Source: Cyathus striatus | Taxonomy: Eukaryota > Basidiomycota > Agaricomycetes > Agaricales > Nidulariaceae | Direction: 5' to 3' | DNA: 64,000 nt | NCBI GenBank assembly: GCA_025738555.1 | Contig: JAOVFP010000007.1 | Coordinates: 434,001-498,000 of the forward strand | In this document: positions 49,194-58,433 of the stretch, in pieces | Layout: each line of letters begins with the position of its first letter | Numbering within the stretch: position 1 is the stretch's first letter | Made by a program: the position numbers and the translations under genes | The notes under the pieces: generated by a model | The model's database searches: none | Told to the model about the DNA's origin: nothing | What the model saw: only the letters and a program-made list of their open reading frames with translations

Positions 49194-49898
49194 CTGTACC
49201 ATTTTGAATGATTCATCACCCCAAATCCTGTGTGACATGCCAAACCAGTGATTCTGTTCATCACTTAGGCAGCTGCAGCATGACACTTAGAAATTTTCAT
49301 CAGGTGTACAGTACATTTTCAATAATTAACAAGCACTGGTGGTTTAACAGTAAAGTTTCTGTGAGTATTAATGACTGCTGTCTGTGAGGTTTCAGTTTCA
49401 ATTCTTTACCATTGCAATAAGTTTTACCTGTAATAAGTAGCACTTGTAACTTGCAATTACTGCTGGTTACTGCTATTCACCGGTATCCTGAACTTATGAT
49501 CATGATGGAGAATTCATTTTCTCTCTCACACACTGTGTGCATACAACTATGGCTACTCCTTCAATACCCAATCACATTTGCTCTATCATTCTTCCTAACC
49601 TCAAGCTCTGGGAAACGGAAGCACAAGGCAAACACACATTACCAGCAATTTTGGCACCATCATGATGAAGATGGCTCAGATGTTGATTAAGTAAACTTTA
49701 TATTAATTACAAGTAACTAACAGAGCTGTATACTACATTTGACACGATTTTTGCATTCTAGAACTCAAAATTGAGCATTTTCTATGAACCATTTAATTGG
49801 TTCGTCAGTTGCCTCTGTGATGTGTGACATGAGCCAAATTTCGGCATGTCAGGTGGGGTGTGTGATGCATGACTGCCGAATCATTCAAAATGGTACAG
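49194..49898. mobile_element. TA-flanked MITE, CTGTACCATTTTGAATG family, copy 2
   Basis: Same inverted ends as 25,253-25,793, with TA at 49,192-49,193 and 49,899-49,900. It is longer (705 bp) because of extra sequence in the middle. The 79-codon frame at 49,451-49,690 is not shared with copy 1. Confidence 0.8.
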
Positions 49899-49900
49899 TA

Positions 49901-51100
49901 CCTCTTGTCTGTTCTCCCTTTCCCTATATGCCTTTTCGATTTTCCGAAGTTCCAAGCAGTGCTCTGCCACCTAAGGTCCTCTCTTGAACCTCCACTGCAG
50001 CAGCTACATACCTTAAATGGCAATAATTCATTCAAATACCCATTCTGAGTGATGAGACCACTATTTCATGATATTTCATTAGTATTTTAGCCTAGTACAT
50101 CTGGAAATAACTGTGATTGATCCCCAATTTTTTTCGGTCAGCCATAGAAAACTGAAACACCGTGGGAAAAAACGAGATCACACCGTAAATCGCGTTTTTT
50201 TTGGTGGGTTTCCTTCCCAAAAAAATATCAAAAAAATGTACAAAAATTTTCTTAATCTAAAACGGGATGTGTAAGGGAGGTGCCCATTGGCACTGTAGGG
50301 GGGAGGGTAAAGACCTCAGCTATTTGAGACTTTCACCAATTTAGTGATGCTCATCCAACCTCCAGAGTAGGTATTAGGGGAATTCAAATATGGCTGTTTT
50401 GTAGCGTCAATACAGATCAGTTGTTACAACCCTGCCGAAAAAATGATTAAAATTCAGACGGAGAGTCAAATAAGAGTCAAACCTTTCACACTCTTCGCTT
50501 TTACTTTATCTCACTTACAGATAGCTCTAAAAATTAGAGATTTGAGCTAATATTAAGCTATTCGTTGTTTCTATCTACTATACTTATTTTTTTTTGGACA
50601 GGACGGAAGTAATATGGGTAAGTAGTCAGTAAGTGAAATCTCAAGCTTATGAACTCCGAAGTGATTGCCAAACACTGTTGCTAGGACACATTACAAATTC
50701 GCCTGTATCATATCGCATATCGCCGATTTTGAATTCCCCTATTGTCTTAGCTTGCTATTTTGTCTTTCCACTCCTATTTCTTCAGTGGAGAGACTTGATA
50801 TTGATGCAGCTACTTGTATGAACTACCCGTTGAGAGTGCTTGAGAAGACCATCTAAATGAACACCAATTCGAAATCACATGCATGTAGCACTGGAATAGA
50901 CTTAGGTCCTGCAGGTTCTCTTTTGCATGTTGAACACTGGAAGCTGCAGCTAATGGAGAGTGAGAAGGAGTAGAGAAAGTGGTGTTGTGTGTGTCTGAAG
51001 TATGCACTGTCTCTCACTCTGCACTTCGTTTTTCATTCTTCAATGTCGATATTGCGCGCCTTTCACTTTCACTGTCGGTCGATCTATCATTACTTCGTGT
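49901..51100. other. Left flank of the integrase-kinase element
   Basis: No gene is recognised. CpG reappears around 50,150-50,480. From about 50,905 the DNA resembles 62,885-63,041 of the long repeat (for example CATGTTGAACACTGGAAGCTG against CATGCTGAACGCCGGGAGCTG), which identifies the target into which the next element inserted. Confidence 0.5.
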
Positions 51101-51108
51101 ACTAACTT

Positions 51109-51644
51109 ATGGAAAGCCAGACAACCATGCTCAACTAGATCAAAGCAGTTGAACTCCGACATTCGGCAAGACAGCAGTCGCTTAGATATGTTCTTAGGCG
51201 CATCTTGTTTGGCCAGAATTTCGGTTAACCGCTTAGTCCAAGCTTCAAGTCCTACTGTATTCGGATGCAAATGTAAGACTTGGTATTACAATAGAGTACT
51301 ATAGCATGTGTCGTTACTAATTATTTTGTACATTCACTTAAGTTCAATAGATACAATTAAGAAATAAGATGTTAAAAAAGTGTTTATGTTGTATAAACCT
51401 AGCTTTGAGATGAGACTCGTAACCTGAAAAAGCATACAGAGTGCAGTAGCATATGTCTACTGCTATTTTTCTAGTGAGTTGTTGGAATAGGGTTGATCAT
51501 GTCTGCAAGAATAGTCCACTGAATTTGTGTGTAATAGCTTGATGCGCACAGCAGGAGTTGAACTCGAGATCGAATGCGTGGGAGTTTGTCGCGTGATGTA
51601 AAAGTCACGAGCGTCGTTTCCTCCATGGAAACGATGCTCGTGAC
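51109..51644. repeat. Left terminal inverted repeat, 536 bp
   Basis: Starts ATGGAAAGCCAGACAACC at the outer end and finishes in a 41-bp hairpin (51,604-51,644). It retains many CpGs. The differences from the right arm that I found by eye are mostly CG against TG/CA. Its minus strand holds a coding-like frame (51,040-51,270) also present in the right arm. Confidence 0.93.
51604..51644. other. Hairpin at inner end of left terminal repeat
   Basis: Two 18-bp arms, GTCACGAGCGTCGTTTCC and its near-perfect complement, are separated by 5 bases. The same hairpin, in opposite orientation, ends the right repeat at 57,898-57,938. Confidence 0.85.
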
Positions 51645-51856
51645 TTACTCAAGTGTTGAGCCAGGTGCATTTCTTACAACACTGGCACATTGATTTTCAT
51701 TCATATTATAAATACATCATTGCTTATGTTCATTTAGAGATTGCATATTTCAATAGATGTACTGTGGATTGTTTCAAGTGGTAATAATACCTATCTACAG
51801 AGCTATTCTAATTGAAGTATCTGCAAGTACATATAACCAGCATATCAATTAATTTT

Positions 51857-53798
51857 TCACCAAGTACCATCTCCATTGATTGAGTCATCCTCATCTGAAG
51901 TGAAATTAACTTCAATTTCTGGAAATTCATGCTCCTCATAAATAACTGGATGGTCTGCATTCATCATAGCATCAAGCTGTGCTGAATGAGATTCATCTGG
52001 ACACAGCAATTTGTCAGAAAGTGAAGTATATATATTGAATACTTTCATTTACCTATTCCCCTCCCATTGTTCACACCACCCATGTAATACAATCCCTCTG
52101 CTGTAGCATTTTCAATCCCTCCTTCTAACTCTGAAAGGCCAGGTAATAAATCCATGGTATCATGATGATCACATAATGAAGTCCTAATAATTTCAGTCCA
52201 GGTATCCTGAATGCCAGGTGGGATGTCAATTCCTGACTGAATATCATTAAGGATTAACAAGTAGATATCCCAGACATTGTTCCTAGTAATAACTGGTGAA
52301 CCATGCCGTGAATATATGTCCTGAGCCAGATTAGAAAATGTTTCTGGTACTAGCTGGAATACAGAATCATTAGGTGGTGAAAACAATGCACATGCTTCCT
52401 GAATAGCCTCCATATTGACTGGTATCTTGCATACTGTTAGCATAAGAAATCATTTGTAAAAACGATAACTCACCTTGAAATCTAAGACACCATATTCATT
52501 TGGATTTTCAAAAATGTCATTAGGTATACCATGAGGAAGCACTTTGTTATGATCAGCACACTTTGCTGTATTGTTAACCCGGTCTTTGTAGCCATCAAGC
52601 TCACCCTGTAGCCAAGGAATAAATACCCATCGGAATACCATGCTATTGTGATAACTTGTAAGAATAAATATATTTTATATTATAGAAAATCACGAATGCT
52701 TCAATAGTATGGTCTGGGTGATACAAGTCTTCATTAATGCCCCTGTCAAGGATATCTTCAAATCCAGGAGTGAACCTTCGATGAAGCTGTGACCATGTTA
52801 TCTCAGATTTAACATTCTTCTTTGATCGCATCCAGCGGTGTTGAAGTGTTCCCTGAAGTGCAGGATCATGAAGGTGACGAAGAAATGTATGTCCATTGGC
52901 AAGTCCAAAATTTTCGGAGCCAGGGTCACTCTGAGTAACCAGAGGCATTGCTACATATATTTATTAATAATGGCCAATCTGAACAAAATTTTAAAAGGCT
53001 TACCACCAAGATTCTCAATAGTTTCAAGATAATATGCAAGAATAAGTTTAGGGTTACTATTAGTATGCCAAACCTTCAACCAATGAATCTTTCCAGCAAA
53101 TGGGTCGATGCTAGTATGTAAACCCAGACCAAATTTGTATTTCCACTTGTCGTGCTGATCCACTGCAATTATATCATTCACACCAGCAGCCCACCACCTC
53201 TTTCGACGCAGCCTTTGTGCATGCCGCTGCTGAACAAGCTCAGGCTCATAGAGAGCAAAGTATGATGTAACAATTTGCCTGAAATTCATAATAGTAAGTG
53301 AATGAAAAATTTGACATCAATAACATAAACAGACCTAGAGACTGCCATGTTCTCCTCATGAAATAGCAAACTCACCATCTCACGAGCACCAGCTTTTGGA
53401 TACTGAGTTCATAAGCAAATCATTGCTGGCCGGATGCTCTTGACATCATGATTTTGCTTCTGAGTTCGAAAAAGCCCCATTTTCTCATGCATTTCAATAA
53501 ACCTGGTCAAACTATTCATTTAATAAGTGTAAGCTTGATATATAATGTGAATAATAGTGAGCATAAAGTTACACAACTTACCCTAATCCATAACGAGTAT
53601 TATCCATGTGTTTTGTCCTCAAGTAATGAAGTATGTTCTTATCAGTGAGACACATTTTCCAGTACCTAAGTATGTGTGGGGCAATGTCATCGATAGGAGC
53701 TATGGCATAGAGAAATTAACAATGGTAAAACAATAAGTACACATGAATCCAAACTTACGGTTAGGATTATATTGATTTTTGCGTCCTGTTCTAGCCAT
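51857..53798 (-). pseudogene. Integrase core-domain (rve-like DDE) protein, near-intact
   Basis: The start at 53,798 (MARTGRKNQYNPN) splices through a 60-base-scale intron into PPIDDIAPHILRYWK. Further exons are separated by introns near 53,580-53,515, 53,340-53,280, 53,005-52,950, 52,690-52,640, 52,490-52,440 and 52,050-51,995. The catalytic core shows Asp in IIAVDQHDKWK (about 53,165), Asp in TQSDPGSENFG (about 52,930) and a Glu in HTIEA before FRWVFIPWLQ (about 52,710). It ends NGDGTW (51,857). This is the mushroom family annotated as integrase core domain protein, here likely the transposase of the element. One in-frame TGA (53,409-53,411, before TQYPKAGAREM) fits an Arg CGA decay, and I could not splice the junction near 52,640-52,690 cleanly. 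The copy may therefore be inactive or may have an exon I misread. Confidence 0.8.
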
Positions 53799-54839
53799 AA
53801 TTTCGATGTTGGTAATGACAGCAAGTAGTGTATACATGTGAGTGAATGAAGAAACAGTTGATTCGATTTTTTACTGTACCCCAAAGTATTTATATTGTCA
53901 ATCTTCTCTAAAAATACTTTGCAAGGCAGCTGTGCATAGCAAATCTACATAAAATAAATGTGCTACACATTACATAAAACATAAGCACTTTACCAGTCTG
54001 TATCTTTACAAATTTAATGATTACTCAGTCTAATAAGCGAAGATCCTATTACCAAGTTCCAATTTCATACTCACACAATGGGAAGTAATTAGTATTTAAT
54101 ATTAGCCATTGTTTTAGTTTCCTCATGCCTTACCAGGAGTCTTTTATCGCACTTCATGATAATTACTCTGGCCAACCTGTCAGTATCAAGCACATTGTAT
54201 TACATTCAGGTAACCACTAGCTGGTAATTATACTAAATCAAAGTAATTGGAGTTGATCATTCTCGGCTCTTGAGAGTCTTAGTATCACAAATGACATCAC
54301 AATCAGTCAAAATCTCTTAATATTTGCTGCATTGCCTTCGACTATACTATTTTATTTTGCTTCACACTCATTCAAAATATACACAATGAGCAAAATTTAC
54401 ATTTGGGTTATTTAACATCTTACCGTGCTCAACATCAAGCACATTATATTATGGTCAAGTAACTGCTTGCTTGTAATTATATTGAATAAGAGTAATCAGA
54501 GTTGATCATTCTCGGCTCTTGAGAGTCTTAGTATGGCAAATGACATAAAAATCAGTCAAATCCTTTTAATATTTGTTGCATTGCCTTCCACTATACTATC
54601 TATATTCCACTTCACGATCATCCAAAACGTGTGCGCTGGGTAAAATTTATGTTTGTTTATTTAATATCTTACCATGCGACATCACACATGAGGTATTTGT
54701 GAATTGTCGTGATTTCAGAACATCTGACTTATGATACGAGACATGATCTCACTAAAAATATAAATACCTTGTGAAATTCATCATATCTTCTCAGCAGCAC
54801 CTTTTATCCCACCACTTTCACTCTTTCATTGCTATCAAC
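53799..54839. promoter_or_regulatory. Divergent promoter region with tandem duplication
   Basis: The 1.04-kb spacer between the two start codons is AT-rich and contains a tandem duplication of about 249 bp: unit 1 about 54,185-54,433 and unit 2 about 54,434-54,682. The best conserved core is GTTGATCATTCTCGGCTCTT then GAGAGTCTTAGTAT. The two units differ at roughly one base in five. A TATAAATAC block at about 54,759 lies 80 bp before the kinase ATG. Confidence 0.6.
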
Positions 54840-57658
54840 ATGAACTTTGGTAATGCTGAAGCTATTGCTAAATTCACTGAAGATACACATGCAAGTGAAC
54901 CCATCCCATGTGGTAGAAGCAGCTGCTCAATCATTCTCCAGCCTGGTGACAGCAAGCACTATATTGCAGGTGGTACTCGCGGTAAATTTGTTTGTGATGG
55001 GTGCTTTGAATATTATGCAAAGAAACCAGATACACTTCTGAGTAAGTCTGAATTATTATTAGTATATGATGAAAATTTTCTCACACCAGATAGGGCCTGA
55101 TGTTGCAAGTCGCTTATCCAGTACAAATCGACAACTACCCACAGACTCCATCATAAGTATGTCTTTTATATTTTCATTTAACAATAATATACTAATATAC
55201 TTGATGTTTAGGCCCTGAAATTTCAGATCAGCTCAGTTCTGAAATTTATGAACAGAATTCAGTGGCTTCACGATCCAGTACTGTTGATGTACAGTCTATC
55301 AGAGCTTCTGTAAACCAGGCTCAAAGAAAAGGTATGTAATTAAATATTTTAACCATGATGTTTTTTGATATTTTGTTTAGATTCCAGTTTCCTTGCATGA
55401 AAGGTTACACATCTTCCAAATAGCCTTCCCTCAGCAGTACTGCAGCAATGGTCACATACACCTGATTCTACTCGTCAACTGCCAGCTGTGGGAATACCAA
55501 GTTCATGGTCAGCAAATGGTGGAAGCTATGCAGTGTCTCAACAAATTACTTCTTCAGGGTACTCTGGTTCACATTCACTCTATAAGACAGAGCAGGACAA
55601 GTACCAGCGATTTAGTTACCAGGGATGCCAATTTGAAACAATTAGCATTATAGTTCAGGCAGTCCGTGAGATTTCTGGTAAAACTAGGCCTGAGTTGATT
55701 TCGGTTTGTAACTAAATTATATTTTACTGTGAACACTATTGCTAATATACTTTGAGTAGAATCTACAAGAAGGCCACCAGAATATCCCAGCCATCATTAC
55801 ACCTTGGGACTTAATCAAATTGGTAGAGGATACAATGCTACCTCAACTTCGGAAGGCGATGCATTGGTTTCCATTTCAAACCAAGTCACTTACCATTCGT
55901 GAGCTTTGTAATTGGACAGATCTTGCATGCATGCAACAAGACCAGCCATATTTCTATAATCACTGTCTTGGACAAGGACAAGGCAAAGACAAGAAGAATG
56001 TATTCAAGATACCTTCAAAGCCATTTATATTAGGGCTTGTTGTTCCAGCATATTTGTGGGAAGAAAGCTTGGACTATGTTGCTGCTCAGGAGGTAGGAAG
56101 CACTACTAGTTTGTTTATATTCAAGCTAATCTTATATTGCTTTTATTTAGGATGTTAAAGTATGTCTATTTGTATAGACAAGTTCTATTAATGCTGACAT
56201 GCATTTCCTAGTTGCAAAATGAGTCCAATGATTTCAGTATATCTGACCAATTTGATTCCATGGTCAATGTAGACTCTGGTAGTACTCTGAACAATGCAAA
56301 AACCAGTCATTCAACTAGCTTGAATGGCAGCACTGCAGCTATTATGACACCAAAGAAGTCATTTGATTCAAAGAAACAAACTCATACAGTATGTATACTC
56401 ATTAATTATGTATGCAGTAGCACATCTAAACTTATTCCTAGAATACACTAAGCTCCTTGGAGTTATCACCAACATCTGCTCCATTAAAGAAGCGTATACA
56501 CACTTCAATTCCATATAAATCTCCAGATAGACTTAAGATCCATGAAGCATTAAAAGTTGGTGGACTATCAGCTAATATACAAGCTAATTCTGGTAAGCAG
56601 TTTATTCACATAATAACTATGCATACAAAATCACTAACACTCATATAAGCAAAATACAGAGTGGAGCAAATCCAGTTTTATACAATTCCTGAGATCAGTC
56701 TGGCAGAGCTTCTTGCTGAAAATACCAAAAAGTCCTTCTCTTTAATGGACCCATGTCCTGGTACACTAACCATCAATCATCTTGAGTCTATTGGTATTGG
56801 AGCTTGTAAAACTGCACATAAAGGGCTCCTTACACTCACTCCAATAGCAGAATCTGGTCTTGGAGATACATTAAACCAGCCTGTTGCTGTAAAGTGAGTT
56901 TACTTTCAGGATGATAGAAAAAGTACAAGAAATAGCTCTTCTCAGACAGGACTATCAATTGGACGGTTTGCAATTGATTCAGAGCTGACAAAGACACTAG
57001 TCAAGGCCAATGTTACCTACTGGGCAGCATCTCTACTGTCTTATTTGTATTCATACATCTCACAGGTGATATCAACCAAAGGAGAGCCTCCTTTCAAAAT
57101 CCCTGAGATACGCTTTGTGAAGGCTGGTGTTGGCATTGTTCATGACACTGCTGGTAGTAAGCCTGGTGGAAAGTCAGCAACAATGCACAATGTCTACTTG
57201 CTAGAAGAGTTCATCGAGAATGAAGGAAATGACTTCATAAAATTCATTCACAATGGTTCTGCTCGTCCTCTTCTAGATGGAAGTGATCCACTTTATGCCA
57301 TCGCAGAATTTCTCTGTTTCATGCAGCATATTCAGTATGAAAAAACTGATTCCTTGGTATATGTATCAGATCTACAAGGTGTGCAGTTTTACCATTTTAT
57401 TTTGAGTGTTCTTATATAATTTTTTATAATACAGGGAGTGCCACACTTTTATCTGACCCACAAATAATGACCGCACCGTGAGTTTATTTTTCAGCTACTC
57501 AAAGAGATAGAGTAACATTTCAATTAAGATCACTTGAAGATGATGCTGCCCTGTTTGGCCAGGGGAATGTGGGTTCTGCATTCAATAATTTTGCATCTGA
57601 GCATATTTGCAACAATTACTGTGAATGGTTTAACTTAACAACTCTCAATACAGCATAA
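54840..57658 (+). pseudogene. Alpha-kinase (MHCK/EF2K type) protein, near-intact
   Basis: The ATG at 54,840 (MNFGNAEAIAKF) opens an N-terminal Cys-rich module (CGRSSC ... FVCDGCFEYYAKKP) typical of mushroom alpha-kinase proteins. About ten exons follow. A low-complexity Ser/Thr-rich middle (56,200-56,600) leads to the kinase domain (about 56,660-57,658): a Lys in NQPVAVK, then FIKFIHNGSARPL, QHIQYEKTDSLVYVSDLQG, the catalytic LSDPQIMT (about 57,450) and the zinc-binding end FGQGNVG...SEHICNNYCEW (about 57,555-57,630). These are the hallmark alpha-kinase blocks. The stop is at 57,656-57,658. Defects: a TGA at 55,398-55,400 and an apparent frameshift at about 56,975-56,990, between YQLDGLQLI and SELTKTLVK. 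The protein would phosphorylate Ser/Thr; the substrate is unknown. It is divergent from the integrase gene and enclosed by the same terminal repeats, so it travels with the element. Confidence 0.82.
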
Positions 57659-57897
57659 AAATCTAGTGCCTTGCATGCTGTTACAAATTTGGAGTCATGT
57701 TAAGGATCTGTATGACCTTTTTATATGAGCTTGTAGGTACTTTGATTAGAATCACTCCATAAATAGGTCAATTATCTACTACTATGTTTGAAACAATCTA
57801 TAGTACCTTCAGTGAATTGTGCAATTTCTAAACAATGCATTACTGAATGATAATATTAATGGAGACGGTACTTGGTGAAAAATTAATTGTTATAAAG
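57659..57897. other. 3' flank of the kinase, with an inverted copy of the integrase gene end
   Basis: At 57,855-57,888 the sequence is the inverted copy of 51,847-51,880, that is, the last codons (INGDGTW, stop) and 3' flank of the integrase gene. On the left side 202 bases lie between this block and the hairpin; on the right only 9. Confidence 0.75.
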
Positions 57898-57938
57898 GTC
57901 ACGAGCATCGTTTCCATGGAGGAAACGACGCTCGTGAC
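57898..57938. other. Hairpin at inner end of right terminal repeat
   Basis: Inverted counterpart of 51,604-51,644, with arms GTCACGAGCATCGTTTCC and GGAAACGACGCTCGTGAC. Confidence 0.85.
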
Positions 57939-58433
57939 TTTTACATCACGCGACAAACTCCCACGCATTCGATCTCGAGTTCAACTCCTGCTGTGCGCAT
58001 CAAGCTATTACACACAAATTCAGTGGACTATTCTTGCAGACATGATCAACCCTATTCCAACAACTCACTAGAAAAATAGCAGTAGACATATGCTACTGCA
58101 CTCTGTATACTTTTTCAGGTTACGAGTCTCATCTCAAAGCTAGGTTTATACAACATAAACACTTTTTTAACATCTTATTTCTTAATTGTATCTATTGAAC
58201 TTAAGTGAATGTACAAAATAATTAGTAACGACACATGCTATAGTACTCTATTGTAATACCAAGTCTTACATTTGCATCCGAATACAGTAGGACTTGAAGC
58301 TTGGACTAAGCGGTTAACCGAAATTCTGGCCGAACAAGATGCGCCTAAGAACATATCTAAGCGACTGCCGTCTTGCCGAATGTCGGAGTTCAACTGCTTT
58401 GATCTAGTTGAGCATGGTTGTCCGGCTTTCCAT
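57898..58433. repeat. Right terminal inverted repeat, 536 bp
   Basis: Reverse complement of 51,109-51,644 with about four differences. The outer end reads GGTTGTCCGGCTTTCCAT. The plus strand contains the coding-like frame TVGLEAWTKRLTEILAEQDA (from about 58,275) that is also readable in the left arm with two amino-acid changes. Confidence 0.93.

Larger units (their letters stand above)
51109..58433. mobile_element. 7.3-kb DNA transposon carrying integrase-like and alpha-kinase genes
   Basis: The element is bounded by 536-bp terminal inverted repeats (51,109-51,644 and 57,898-58,433) that I find to differ at only about four positions. It is flanked by ACTAACTT on the left (51,101-51,108) and ACTAACTC on the right (58,434-58,441): an 8-bp target duplication with one mismatch, or an exact 7-bp one. 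The paralogous repeat at 63,042-63,049 has a single ACTAACTT in the same context, giving an unfilled reference. Two divergent multi-exon genes fill the interior. Long near-identical ends imply recent mobility. The superfamily is not one I can name: 8-bp duplications occur in hAT, P and KDZ elements, but the protein is an rve-type integrase relative. Confidence 0.88.

Noticed and set aside
57847..58071. 74-codon frame across the right hairpin
   Set aside because: It begins in the inverted copy of the integrase gene end and runs through the hairpin; it is a junction artefact.
51109..58433. Polinton/Maverick identity for the integrase-kinase element
   Set aside because: Long inverted ends and an rve-like integrase fit, but there is no polymerase, capsid, ATPase or protease gene and the duplication is 8 (or 7) bp, not 6.
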